Positions 10,456 to 23,800 of a stretch of DNA of 64,000 nt are shown here, in pieces. The position numbers were made by a program, and so were the translations under genes. A model generated the notes under the pieces. It was not told the DNA's origin, did not search any database, and saw only the letters and a list, made by a program, of their open reading frames with translations. This stretch comes from Casuarina equisetifolia (Eukaryota > Streptophyta > Magnoliopsida > Fagales > Casuarinaceae), in assembly GCA_028551475.1 (NCBI GenBank), contig CM052354.1, forward strand, positions 5,873,391 through 5,937,390. The letters are read 5' to 3'. The number at the start of each line of letters is the position of its first letter. Position 1 is the first letter of the stretch.

Positions 10456-13400
10456 TTCAAAACTTATGCCTCTTCTTTACAAATATAAGATGTATGGGCA
10501 TTTCAAACACCTTTCAAAGTAGGATAGAATCTCTTCTCACAAATTTTGATTTTCCTATTTAGTTTTTTAAGCTAGCTCCTTGATTAAAGTGATATTCTTT
10601 ATAAACTAAAGATGCATCAGTGCTTTAAACTTCTTTGGAAGAAGGGTTGGAATTCTCTTCCTACAAACTAGGAGTCTCATAAGTCTCTCTCTTAATTTGA
10701 AATGATTCTTTTAAGATTGATTCAATGAATAATCTCTTTTTCACTTATCATTTTCTTAGATGTATTTGGGGAGATTATTTCAAACCTATTAATAGCTTCA
10801 AATTTGAAAATTGAATCATCTATCATTGAATCAAATTCATTCAAATCCTCTTTAATATTATTATTATGATTCTTTTTTGCAGAAAATCCTAAGGAAATTA
10901 GTTTTGGAAGTTAGTTTCTCATTTCTAGATAAGGAGCGAAGGTCCCAAGCTATTTCACCAAGCGGTGGATAACTGCTCAACTTGAAGAGACTACATTGGG
11001 GAAGCTAATAATATATTTATTACTTTTCTTCTTTCCTTTTGTTTCTACGCTTTCTTAGCCTGGTTGGAAGGTCCATATCCTCTACAGAGGCTACTATTTT
11101 GTGAGATCACTGTTGTTGGCCTATTTGTGCTCGGACTAAGTGCATTTATCTTTAAATTTTGTGTAAATTATTATGGTATTTTCTTACCAAACGCATGTGG
11201 GATGCAGCTTTCATCATGGGGCATTAAGCCTTGAAATATCAAACTTTAGCATGTTTTCTTTTGTTGTTGAGTAAAGGACTCCTTTTCTAGAGATGAATTG
11301 TAACACTTGTAGACAGAGAATCTTTTTTTATTTGAAATAAAATAAAAAAGGCTCTTGATATCTAAGAATAATTTAGCAACAGAAAAATCGAATCTAGGTT
11401 GAATTTTGAGTCTAAATTTCAGGACTTTTATTATAAATAATCATAACAAAAAATAGTAAATTTAAGTTGAATTACTATAGGCATTAACAGTTGGGGCGTA
11501 TTAAGATTCTAAACTAAAATTATTGGACTCTAATATCATAGGTGTTTCCAGCACCCATGATCGGCTCTGTGAGAAGCGTAGCCATGAAGTTGATGGCCCT
11601 GATGACATTATTGCTCGGTGCCATCTCCCTTAGAGAATGCCTGGGAGATGTTTCGAGATCCGTTTGTTGTTGACGAGCATAAATGAAAAGAAAAGATATG
11701 GCTATGGAGAATTTTGCTATAGAACACAGCTCTTTTCATCCAACCCATTGCCTTCTAGTTCCTTACCTTGATCAATGAAAAATACTTATGCAAGTAAAGA
11801 CAATCTTTAGATGGATACCCCCATTTAAACAAAACTTGTATACATATTTCATGGGCACATCGCTTACATGCGACATTAATCATGTTTTTGTAGACTTCTA
11901 GTTTAAAACCGATGGTGGAGATGAGATACAGACATAAAGTATATGCATAGAGATGCATAAATAACCTTTCCCGTCTAAAGTGTACTCTTTTTTTCAAGTC
12001 TAATCGCTTTGGTGCTACTTTTTGAAAAGGAATACCTTGCAGGGCATGGAGAGTGCCGAGGAAGAAAACTGGTTCCCAGCACTAAATGTATAGGTCGTGG
12101 AAAAGTAGCATAAAACAATTATGGACGACGTATCCCAAGGCTTTCCCACGGGGCCCGATTCTTCCCGCAAAATCTGCACCAGGTAAAACCAAGGGCCACC
12201 AGAGGAAGACGTCACAGTACCTATGGGAGTGGTGCATAACTGTCATCGGGATTACGTCAAATCAAAATTTTTGGACATCTTATTAAAATTAGATATAATG
12301 ACAAAATGATAGTTTGTTTTTTCCTTTAAAGTAAATTAATTTTTATTGTGAACAAGAACCTGATTTTGTTAAAAATAAGTATTGTTTGCAACTTTTTAAT
12401 TCCAAATTCGGCATTGAGTGAATGCATGGATGGTTAAATATTGAGTATTGAAAAGTATTTATACCTGTCATCGTCGAGGAGAGTCGCGTGAGGTCCAACC
12501 CTCGACTTACAGAGAGTTGGAGGAAGGGCCCTCCGTGGACCTAGTCTTGACAAAGATAGATGAGTTGGCTCCAGTGTCTAAGTCTAGATGATCCAAGAAA
12601 GACATGTGAACAAGGGTATTGTTAGTAAGTGGTTCGAAGTTGTTTGGAATTACTTAAACATCTTGGTTAAGTAGTATCGGCCATAATTTCAGTAAAAAGA
12701 AGGGTTGTAAGGAACTGTGAATTTTAAATTGTGAATTGCTACTGCACAAGACCACCTAAATTTATTTGAGATTATGTAAAATTTTGGTGTGAATGCTAAA
12801 TATGTTTGTCGCACGATTCCTTTTATCTCTCAACATTTCCTACATAGGTGATAATGGGTTTACTTTCCCCTATAATGATTTTAGTGCATGCTTTCACCAT
12901 TGCCTTTCAAGCTCACCCATTTGATCATGTTCGGCGACAGATCCACATTCCATTTGGTCCGTTTTGTGTTTTGGCCTAAGATGAACCGAAATCTCCATAA
13001 GCCTTTTCAAACAAACACCAATAAACTAAGGGCCACAGCTCAGACTAAAGGAACAAAAAGAGATGGAATAGCGTGGTACGGACCGATGAGCAATAGGAAG
13101 AACAAAAACTGAGTTGTCTTTTTATGTAGAACTTCCCCCTTACCCCCATTTACCTAACAAAAGGAAAAAAAAAAAATAGTTTGGACCACCTATCACAAAA
13201 ATATAAAAAAGCAACTGTTTTTCTTCACCCTCAAACTTTAGTAGTCCTTTTTCTCTTATCAACTAGTTTTCGCCATAATTTGATATAAATTTTCAACTGT
13301 TTTAAAGAATTTTTTGTGTAGAGAAATCAATTTGGTTTTCGTTTTATAATGACTTAGAAGTGATGATAGTTCTTAAAGATTTTACTATTTCTATCATTCT

Positions 13401-14165
13401 AAATAACATAAATAAAGAGGTATAATCAAATTTAATATACATGCTCTAAATTGTCTCCCCCTATTGTATGGTTGAAGAGCTAACTAATACTTGCTTATTA
13501 AGATAAGTAGGATAGCAACACACTACTTATGGTCCCTAGGTGCGAGAAGATTATAGTTGAGAAATGATATTTTTAAAAGAGGTGATTTTAAAATTAATTA
13601 AGGTATTATTATAATTGGATATAAGTTTCACAATTGTTCGTGTTAAACATTGAATATTGAAATATAACTTCGCTTCTAACCTATTTAAAAGCTAGACAAA
13701 ATATAAAATGTGGACGTTAGAAAGAGTTCTTTGGCTGAATTTATTACTTACAATAAGTTAGTACTTAATCATTCTCTATAGTTAAATGAAAATTATAACT
13801 TATATGTTACGATATTTATAAAAACTCACATGTTTCCTATAATTATAACTCACATACTATTATAATATTTACGATAAAAGTATTATCTATATGAAATATA
13901 TAACCTATAAATACAACAACAAATTTGATTATCCATTTATTACTGTAGCATAGTCAAGTGTCTCAGCATAGATTATTCCAACAAAAGACTCTCTCCCTTA
14001 CAAGCAACATAAATATATACTATTTATGATATTAGCATCAGCGTAGCAATATAACCAACATATTTATTATAGCATTACACTATCAAACTTCCTGATACTG
14101 GTGACACACATACGTATGATCTATGGCACAGTCAATGCAGCAGTACCTTATATCGGCTGGGATGT
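10456..14165. other. Spacer of unit 1; no gene seen
   Basis: AT-rich DNA without convincing coding potential. Most of it is shared with 28580-31020 (unit 2), with 41229-44580 (unit 3) and in part with 49056-51224 (unit 4). Relative to this copy, unit 2 lacks about 1 kb (11190-12190) and about 130 bp (near 10800-10930). A block at about 12880-13130 is the best preserved part across all four copies. Confidence 0.6.
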
Positions 14166-16240
14166 TCATGGATTGGGATTAGTCGAGTAAAGCTTATTAT
14201 GATATTCTTTGAAGCAATTTTCGAAGCCCCTCTCAAACACATACTGCTTCCACTCGTGAAACACCTCCAAGACCTTCCAAATTGTTGCACCATCACGACT
14301 AACTATCCTTGTCGACCACTTGATCAACACAGCCCACCTTTTCTCATTCTTGAAAGAAGACAATATCCTCTGAATTTCCTCATTCTTCTTCCGAGTCTTG
14401 GAGCCTCTTCGGAAAGGGTTCCATGTGTTAACTTTTTCATCGCAGTAACATTCCACGGAAATGAGTGCTTCCTTGATGATGGGGTCTTCAGCCACAGCAT
14501 TTGCTTTCTCAGAAAATTGTTCGATCCATCTGCTGTCCTTGCCTCCAAAGTAGAAAGTGTAGTCTTCTATCTGGCTGCACAAGGTATGTTTTAGCCTCAA
14601 GTTTTATTTGAAGGCACCCACAATTATGTGCATTTGAACATATGTAACAGTGAGGTTTGTATGTATCTTTATTAAGAGTTTCGGAAATGACTTACCGTGT
14701 GAGGTCCTGTTGGGCGCATGACAAGTGCACAAGGGATGAGGTCACGTATAGGGAAGGCCTCTGTTTTTTGCTTGGATGTTTCCTTGTGCGTCCATTGCGA
14801 TTACAACAGGGTCATTCTCGAAGTGCCACTCCTCCTTTATGAACTTGATACCTGCCAACTGTGAGAAGTACTGCAGTACGTACCATGGCATCCACGATCG
14901 CAACATGTCAAACTTTTTCTGCAACTCATCAGTCCATTGCACCACAATGGGAATCCATACAATAATATAATCTGTTATTTCTTCATAAATTGGCTTCATA
15001 ACCGAGATATCCTCTCTAGAGACATGCAGGTCCGAAATAAACAATAGTAACACCTTTATTTTTCAAAACATCAAGGCTGACCTGTTTACGCAGCACAAAT
15101 TGTTAAAAACCAAGTCTATTTGTTCAATAAAATAAACTTAAAAATGTATTGAACATAATTGCGGTAAAGTACTATATAATATTCAGTTTGTAGCAAGCGT
15201 GCTTTGAGTGTCTTGCGTGGGACGACCTATACTAACCTTTTATTTTTTATTATTATTTATTATCTTGAGTATGAATATATATGTTGTTTCAACTGTGCTG
15301 CTGTAATTTTACACTATCAATGTGAGAAAAGAAATTCTACAGCAAGTTCGAGTGTTAGGGTTGAAAGCGCTAACCGGTTCGTCCAAACAACTGTCAATAA
15401 GTGGCTGTACATCATCCTTGCCGAAAATCAGTGCCTTCAAAACCTCCGTGACTTCGTCAGGTGTTTGTAAGAATTTCTTCACTCTTCTCCGTGCCTTCCT
15501 TTTCCCTGCAGTAAATGAGAATCTATAATTAGAGATGTCGTCTATTCTAAACTATTGTGTTGGATGTTGATAGATCCATGTGGCGTGCTTCCTTATGAAT
15601 GAAATTGTTCAGTGGCTTGCCTATGTACCTAAGACGATCTCTTATAACCTTGCTTTGTTTGAACAGCTTGTTATAGATGCTGTTGGCCAATGACAACAGT
15701 TCCTGTATATTGTCCCTAAAATCAGGCAACCACCGTCATTTGAATTAGATTGAGAGGATAGTAGCTGTATGAAATATTTTATTGTAACACCATGTATGAC
15801 ACCTTGGTCAACTATGACATGGTTTCAACATATGTCATACATGCTAAGGGTAGGAACTTACTTATTGCTAGTACGACAAAACATTGAAGTTGTGCAAGCT
15901 ACGACACTCATAATAATCCAGTAGGCAAGTACTGGGATATTGTCCATGGCATGTGACAACAATGATACATCTTCTGCATCATTTGAAGACGTACTCTTTT
16001 GCTTCTCCAACTCAAAGATGCATTCGGTTGCGGTCAGCATACGATTGATCATCTCTTTAATGAGTAGGGTTGATGGGTCACCTTGGGAAGTGGCCAAGAT
16101 ATATTTCTTGTAATCCAAAGCAAAATTTGCTAGTGCCAACACTGACTTGGTCTGCCATGAATAACTCAAGAGTTTGTAGAGTATTGACATCGTTGTTCTG
16201 TGTGCCGTTTCAACATCTAAAGCATTGTGCCGTTTCAAAT
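14166..16240 (-). pseudogene. SEO-B: 5'-truncated sieve element occlusion pseudogene
   Basis: Exons 3 to 7 can be aligned with SEO-C: exon 3 near 16222-15862, exon 4 near 15723-15629, exon 5 near 15509-15380, exon 6 near 15083-14700 and exon 7 at 14570-14166. Exons 1 and 2 are absent, and the acceptor before exon 3 is destroyed by a rearrangement. Exon 6 has one extra base just after its start, which breaks the frame, and a deletion near its end. Exon 7 ends four codons early at a TGA. Exon 3 carries an 18-codon deletion shared with SEO-D, and exon 4 has a GC donor as in SEO-D, so B and D are sister copies. Confidence 0.85.
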
Positions 16241-17352
16241 TACAATTTTTTTCCTTTTAGCAAGAAACACAAAAGGAGATAAGTACAACAATGATAGAAA
16301 TTCTCAAATCACTATAAAATTTCTATTGCTTCTTATTGGTCAACTTGTAGAAGATTACAATGCTCGAAAAGCAATAATTAATTATCTCGATTGAACAATG
16401 GGAGATAAAGACAGCAGTCCAATTGCTAAAATTACATATTCCTTGTCACCAACAATTGATAACTAACTAAATAGTGTCCATAGACAATGTTGGTTTAGAG
16501 GACTATTCTTGCATAGAATGGAATTCAATATCATATTGGAGGATGGAATGAAGAACTACAATAAATGATCAGAGCAATTAAAGGGAAGGATTTGACTACA
16601 TAACTTCTAAAGATATTTTTTCAATTTTCATTTATTGTATATGGGCAAAACGAAATAGAAGATGATTTCAAAATAAAACAATTAACATTTTACTCTTGTT
16701 AGCTAAAGTAAGGAAACTATGCAAGGAAAAACTTTTTTGTTCTAGTATTTGAGGTCTAGTAATCTTTGTCTAGATTCTTAATACAATTTTATTTTGCTTA
16801 TAACTAAATTTATCACTTTTCATTACAGTTGTTTACTGTGAAAGGCATGAAATTTAGATTCAAAATTTGATCTAGATTCCATTTTTCTATTTTAGATGTG
16901 GGGTTTTTGTTTTTGTTTTTCTTATCCCCACCAAAGATTTAAGTACATTCCATTCACAACAAAATGATGCCAATCCTCATATGTCAGTTCCAAGACCATG
17001 GTCCATGTCGTCGGGTGTCATAAAACCCACAGCTAATGGACAATGATTAATTACTTGATTTGTCTTTAAGATTGATGTTAAAGGTAAGTGTTGCCATACA
17101 TTGAAAGTGCAAGGATGACCATTTAGCTTATAAGTGATGAGGTTTTTCTACTTAATATCTTAAGATTTTAAAATGGACCTTCACACTCCAATAGCTAAAA
17201 ATCCCATGTTAGTTTGTGAACACTAGTAATTGAAATTTTATTTGCCATAGATCTAAAACATGAGAGTTTTTTTTTTACTATATTTTCCTACAAGACTTGG
17301 ACATGCTGTGATAGCACAAATGGACACTCCGTAGACCATTCATGAACATGAA
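16241..17352. other. Spacer left of a solo LTR; no gene seen
   Basis: The first 240 bases match intron 2 of the other SEO copies and then stop. From about 16740 the sequence resembles the DUF247 upstream flank (8730-8870), but no DUF247 exon follows. This suggests that exons 1-2 of SEO-B and a DUF247 copy were lost here. Confidence 0.5.
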
Positions 17353-18909
17353 TGTTCGGTGAAATTCTATATGTAAGTGAACATGTTGAACAAGTAATAT
17401 AATAATAAGTATGAGTATTGTCCCATGAAGACTGGTATTTACTAAACTAATTAAGTACTAAAGGTGAATAGTTTCTAAAGTTTATCTAGCAAATCAAAAT
17501 GGTAAAACATTGATTAAAGAACTAAATTTAACTTAAACTTGATTAATGAAAATGCTAGAGTGTCCAATTTTGCCTAATTACTCAGTACAAATGTTGATAA
17601 TCTATGCTAACAAGATTAATTCTACTTAAGTGATGGCAGAATCTCCTAACTTATTCACTATCCTATGTCTAGGTATAATGAACCTACTTTGCTCATTAAC
17701 TCACTGTAAGTCTGCATATGAATTAAATATGCTAAATGCATTAAGATTTGTGAATATTTCAGTCTACACCTAAGCCACACAAATCATATGGTATATGTCT
17801 ATCCATATTAATCTATGGTTGTATATTACATGAAGCAACTGAATACTATTTCTTATCGGTTTCTAACATGCAAATCAAATCATCTAAGTGGTAGCTAATC
17901 ACCGAAAAGCATTAAATTTCGTAACATGTAGCTTCACATTCATAAAATATCTCACAATATAAATAATCATAATATTTATATATTATAATTAAGTTCCATC
18001 GTAGCTCTAATACACTAAACTAAAACAACCATTTAAATAATCTAAATCAGTACAAAAACGTGAACAAAACATTTTAGAATTTAAAAACATTAAAGCTGTC
18101 AACAAATGTCTTCAAGTCACAAAATAAATTGCACAAATTTGCACATCACAGGGTGAAGAAGAAGCTGTCTGAAGAACGAAAGAAAAACAAGCTAAATCGG
18201 GCCGTCACGCGCTTTACGCGCACCGCCGTCGTCCATCGCCGATCTTCACAGAAGCCTCTAGAAACGTAGATCAAGATGCCTAGGTTGCAGATCTATAAAA
18301 ATATCACGCAAATCTGCCACAGAAACATGTAAATCTAACAGAATGGACAAAGTCGGCGTTTGCACTTCTTTGCCAGAAACTGCCATGAATTGCCATGAAT
18401 CTAGTACAGAAATGCCAGAAATTGCAATGTGAAGCCAAATTTGCTTTCAGATTGTTGAAAAGCACCCAAAGTTGGCTGGAAAATGCACTTTAAACACTGG
18501 TGATGGGTTCTTGCCGGAAAAGACAACAGCGGTCGGCTGTCGCAAGACCACCACAATCTCTGCTAGACCCGCGCTGTCACACGCGGCCAAGTCCCGGCGA
18601 GTTCCCTCACCGCTCTCCTCTGTTTCTCTCTCTTATCGTTCTCTAAGCTCAAAACCCGATTATCCACCCATCGACAATACACAACCTTCCTCTCTTTCGT
18701 TAATCCGCAAAACTCAATAGGTCACGATTTGTGCTGTCGATAAAGGCCCATAACTCTTTTCTTTTTTTGATTTATCTTTTATTTTGGCTTTATTACATGA
18801 AATAATAAAAAATATATAAATACAATTAAATATAAATATAAATTAATAAAAATTATATTAAATATAACTTAAAATAATAACAATAATTTTATATAAAATA
18901 GAATTATCA
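17353..18909 (-). mobile_element. Solo LTR, Ty3/gypsy (Athila/Tat-like)
   Basis: Read on the minus strand, the segment begins TGATAATTCTATTTTATATA and ends CACCGAACA. The 5-bp sequence ATGAA flanks it on both sides (17348-17352 and 18910-18914). The ends and the 3' part match the LTR at 46027-47274 and the solo LTR at 53446-55240. No internal region remains, which is the usual outcome of LTR-LTR recombination. The ORF at 18472-18720 lies in its GC-richer U3-like part and is not taken as a gene. Confidence 0.85.
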
Positions 18910-18914
18910 ATGAA

Positions 18915-20184
18915 CGAGATAGTTCAGCTTTGATACCAATTGGCCATTCACTTGTGACAGATAAGATTGTCCAAGAGATGAAATCACCATAAGATAATAA
19001 TAACCTTCTTTAGAATGCTCCAAAAAGGAAATTGCAGGTGATGAAAGTTCAAAACATGGGCTCACTGATTCATGTTTATCTCCTGGAAGATGAAAAAAGA
19101 TGTTCCTAAGTTTCATTGTACATCCCGGAAAGCTCTAGCAACAGTGGAACTTTCACCGTCGGTTCAAGCAAGAGACAAACCCCTGCATGTAGTGCAGCCC
19201 AACGGAGTGGTGTATAATTGTCATCATGATTACGTCAAAAACGAAATTTTTTGGACATCCTATTAAAATTAAAGATTAAGAAATTTTAAGTGATTAAGAG
19301 AATAAAATATAATTATTTTTAATTGTAATAGATAATTTGAATGTGTATGAATTAAAAAGTATTGGTATCTATAGTTACAAAAGAGAGTCTAGTAAGGCCT
19401 AGCTTGCGTGACCCGCAGAAGGATGGATGGGCCCAACCCGTTGCAGGAGATTGCAGGAAGGGGTCTGTTGGGGACTCTGAGCTAAGGGAGCCTAAGTGAG
19501 CTAACTTGAGTGTTTAAGTCTTAAGTGATTCGAGTGAGACATACCAACAAGTTTGTTAAGCGTTGATGGGTTAAACTTCCTAAGAATTAAAGTATGCACT
19601 TTGACTAATAAGATAAATAAGATAAATGAGTTAAATAAAAAAGTATAATCAAATTTAAATTTACATGCTCTCAAGTTTTTATTTTTATTTATTTTTTCCC
19701 CTTTTATATGACTTAGGAGTTAATTAATCCTTGCATACTAAGATAAGTAGGATAACAACCCAGTAAGCATGGTCCCTAGGTTAAAAATGATTGTGGTTGA
19801 GAAATGACATTTTTAAAAGAGGTTATTTCAAGATTAATTAGAAATATTATTATAATTAGATACAAGTTCCATTGTTGTTGGTGTAAACACTGAATATTGG
19901 AAATGACTTGGAAGGATAGAAAAATTTTAGATGTCAGAAAGAGTGCTTAAATAGCAGTGCTTTGGCTGAATTTATTACTCATAATAAATAGTAGTTCTTT
20001 GGCTGAATTCTATTGTAATATTTATTATAAAGTTATTATCTATTTGAAGTGTATAACTTATAAATATAACAATAAATTTGGTTATCCGTTTATTACTATA
20101 GTATTCTCTAGTGTTCCAGCATAGATTATTCCAACAAAAGACTCTCTTCGATATATAATATCCATGATATTGGCATCAGCTTAT
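18915..20184. other. Spacer; no gene seen
   Basis: The left 150 bases show no similarity to the rest of the window. From about 19080 the sequence resembles the unit spacers (for example 12170-12290 and 42830-42910, then 43000-44400). No coding sequence is supported. Confidence 0.5.
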
Positions 20185-20746
20185 TGTTAAGAACTTGGGC
20201 GTATAATCGGGTAAGGGAGCGGCTAATGGGTTGGTCTTCCAGTTGGAAGTCCTCGAAATACAAAAGACGAAGGAAAGAGAAGGTAAGGGAGCCAAGAGAG
20301 AGAAGGTAAACTAGAGAAAGAGAAAACAAGGGAACCCGGGAGAGAGAAGGTAATCGGCCTCCCATTGAGGGAGAACCGGAGCTCCTAGCCAAACGTTAGG
20401 AAACTTGCTTGCCTTCATTCATTGTGCTCCTTTGGTTTTGAACGTATCCAGACCTCAGCTGTCAAAATCTCTGCCAAAGAGATTATATGTCCCCTACTAG
20501 CCTGCAAGTTCGCACCCAGTCCTACTCGTAAAGCGGATTACAAACACTCATTTAGGATGAATGTTCCACGCGGCCTACTATAGAAAACAAAGAGCAAACA
20601 AATACGGTAAACGGCTGATCACGACCACATCCGTTACTGGAACGGTTCAACACGCACGTACATCTTCTGTTATGCCTGCATTGCATGCACTCCAGCTGGT
20701 GTACTGCATGGTAACAGTCCATGTTGTCCGCCATGTAGTCGTGTCA
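20185..20746. mobile_element. Probable solo LTR of an unidentified element
   Basis: Comparison with 44460-44510 shows a 562-bp insertion into unit spacer. It starts TGTTAAGAACTTGGG and ends GTCGTGTCA. It is flanked by CTTAT (20180-20184) and CTTAC (20747-20751), an imperfect 5-bp duplication. TG..CA ends with 5-bp flanks fit a solo LTR, but no partner copy is present. It contains repeated GAGAGAAGGTAA motifs. The cysteine-rich ORF inside it (20552-20734) is not credible as a gene. Confidence 0.6.
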
Positions 20747-20850
20747 CTTACCAATATGGCCAACATACTTATTATAGCGTTACGATATCAAACTTCATAA
20801 TACTGATGACACAGACACATCATCTATAGCACCGTCAAAGTGGTAGCACC

Positions 20851-23800
20851 TTATACGGGCAGGGATGTTGATGGGTTGGGATTAGTCGAGCGAAGATTAT
20901 CATAGCATTCTTTGAAGCAATTTTCGAAGCCCTTCTCAGACACATCCTGCTTCCACTCGTCAAACTTCTCCAAGACCTTCAGGATTGTTGGACCATCATC
21001 ACCGACTATTTTTGTCGACCACTTGATCAACACAGCCCACCTTTTCTCATTCTTGAAAGAAGGCAATATCCTTTGAATTTCCTCATTCCTCTTTCGACTC
21101 TTGGGGGCTTTCTGAAAAGGGTTCCATGTGTTAACGTTTTCAACGCAGGAACATTCCACGGAAATGAGTGCTTCCTTGATGATGGGATCTTCAGCCATAA
21201 CTTTTACTTTCTCGGAAAATTGTTTGATCCATCTGCTATCCTTGCCTCCACAATAGAAATTGTAATCTTCCATCTGGTTACACAATGTATGATTTTTAGC
21301 CTCAAGTTTTATTTGAAGGCACCTTATCATATTTTGCTTAAAGCTACACCCACAATTATGTGCATTTGAACATATGTATCAGTGAGGTTTGTATGTATCT
21401 TTATTAAGAGTTTCGGAAATAACTTACCGTGTGAGGTCCTCTTGGGCACATGACAAATGCTTTTTCGAAGGTGTCACGTATAGGGAAGGCCCCCGTTCCC
21501 TCCTCTCGAATCCTGGGCAAAAGGTTTTTTCGTTGGATATTTCCTCGTGCGTCCATTGCGACTACAACAGGGCCATTCTCGAAGTGCCACTCTTCCTTAA
21601 TGAACTTGATGCCTGCCAACTGTGAAAAGTATTGCAGTACATACCATGGCATCTGCGATCGCAACATATCAAACTTTTTCCGCAACTCATCGGTCCATTG
21701 TGCAACAATGGGGATCCACACAATATTATAGTCTGTTATTTTTTCGTAAATTGGCTTCATAATCAACATATCATCTCTAGACACATGCAGGTCCGATAAA
21801 AACAACAGAACACCTTTATTTTTCAAAACGTCAAGGCTGACCTGTTTACGCAGATCAAATTGTTAAAAACCAAGTCTATTTGTTTAATATAATAAATTTA
21901 ATATGTAATGGACAGAATTGTGGCAAAGTACTATAATATTCAGTTTGTAGCAAGTATGAAGGATGTAACCAAGTTGGACTGTTTAGGTTGAAAACGCTAA
22001 CCGGTTCGTCCACACAACTGTCAATAAATGGCTGCACATCATCCTTGCCGAAAATCAGTGCCTTCAAAACCTCCGTGACTTCGTCAGGTGTTTGTAAGAA
22101 TTCCTTCACTCTTCTCATTGCCTTCAGTTTCTCTGTAGTAAACGAGAATCCATAGTCAGAGATGTCGTCGATTCTAAACTGTTGTGTTAGAGGTAGATAG
22201 ATCCACGGTGGTGTGTTTCCTCATGAATGAAATCGCTCCTCTGGCTTACCTGGAAACCATGCACCCGTGACTTCTTCGTCCAGCTTGTAATAGATGCTCT
22301 TGGCCAATGACAACAGCTCCTGTGTATTGTCCCTAAAATCATGCAACAGTCGTCATTTGATTAAATTAAGAGAATAGAAGCTCTAAAAAATAATTCATTG
22401 TAACACCACGTATGAAACCTAGGCCAACTATCATATGGGAGTAATTTCAACATATGTCATACATGTCACGGGTAGGAACTTACTCATTGCTAGTAAGACA
22501 AAACATTGGAGTTGTGCAAGCAACGACACTCATAATAATCCAGTAGACAAGTACCGGGATAGCATCCGTGGCATGTAAAAAAAATGATACATCTTCTGCA
22601 TCATTGGAAGCCGTACTCTCTTCCTTCGCCAACTCTAAGATGTCTTCAGTTGTGGTCCACATAAGATCGATCATCTCTTCAATCTCCTCTTTATGGTAAA
22701 ATGTGGTCACGTACGCTGGGATCTCCACTGACTCAATGACTCGGGTTGATGGGTCACCTCGGGAAGTTGCCAAAATATATTTCTTGTAATCCAAAGCAAA
22801 ATTTGCTAGTGCCAACACTGCCTTGGTCTGCCATGAGTAGCTTGAGATTTTGTTGAGTATTGACATCGTTGTTCTGTGTGCCGTTTCAACATCTGAAGCC
22901 TTGTGTGCCATCTGATATTACAATTTTCTTCCTTTTAACAAGAAACATAAAAGGAGATTGAAGTATAACAATGATAGAAGTTCTCAAACCACCATAAAAT
23001 CTCTATTGCTTCTTATTAGTCAAATTAGAGAAGTACTAAAAAATTAGAGAAGATTACAGCGCACTAAAAGCAATAACTAGTTATGTAGATGGAATAGTGG
23101 AAGATAAAGAAAGCAATCCAACTGCTAACATTGCATATTTCCTGTCACCAACAGTTGCTAAATAATTAAATAATAATGATATTATTCACTTGCATTATAA
23201 TTCATGCAACAAACAATGAAAAATTAAAAAATTAAAATGAGGTTTGCTCAAGGGTTTCTTGGGGGAAAAAAGGCCCTCTTTGTAATTACCTCTGAAACAA
23301 GTTGCTGATCTGTGCTCAATGTTAGATCTAAGCTGTCTATCGTCGCTCCTTCCTCTAAGATATATGGTTCTTTTTCGACCTGCCGTAACTCATAAGAAAT
23401 TATCAGCAAACAAATCTCAAATGTAAAAGCACCAACTTGATCCCATTAACGATTACAGATAACATTAGCTGATTTCTGCGTTCCATCTTGGAACAAGTGT
23501 GTTAAATCTTAATGCTCGTCTCTATGCCATTTAAAGAGAAATAAAATAAAAATAAAATATTGAGGCGATATAAATGATTTGGGAGGTGCTGGATTATCGC
23601 ATGCAAAAGATCATGAGTCAGAAGAAAACCTTTTGGATCACAAACTCTCCGCTGACAAGGGGATTTGACGTAGGATTTGCGAGGAATGGTGTGAGGTGGC
23701 TTATTAAAAGAGAGAGAGGAAAGCGGGGGTTGCGTATTAAGCTTTTGAAACAGAGTATTACTTTCTTAAAACAGAGTTTCTGTGTCCCACCCTTCAATGA

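Larger units (their letters stand above)
8240..16480. repeat. Segmental duplication, unit 1 [DUF247 + SEO]
   Basis: Collinear with 26740-33650 across the DUF247 flank, DUF247, spacer and SEO. The two differ by indels and by pseudogenising changes. This pair is the clearest evidence that the cluster grew by duplication of a two-gene unit. Confidence 0.8.

Noticed and set aside
18900..19080. CCAATTGGTATCAAAGC-like sequence (minus) suggestive of a primer-binding site
   Set aside because: No LTR abuts it on the required side and no internal element follows; the neighbouring solo LTR has its own ends and target duplication.
20552..20734. Small cysteine-rich ORF (minus) resembling a secreted peptide
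   Set aside because: It lies entirely within the inserted solo LTR, has no clean signal peptide and is overlapped by a longer ORF on the other strand.
22133..22249. Coding-looking stretch FRIDDISDYGF upstream of exon 5 in several SEO copies, initially read as exon
   Set aside because: Treating it as exon needs a 30-nt intron or a stop in every copy. A GTAAGC donor after exon 4 and a pyrimidine tract plus CAG just before the GAG-AAA codons give a 117-nt intron with matching phase.
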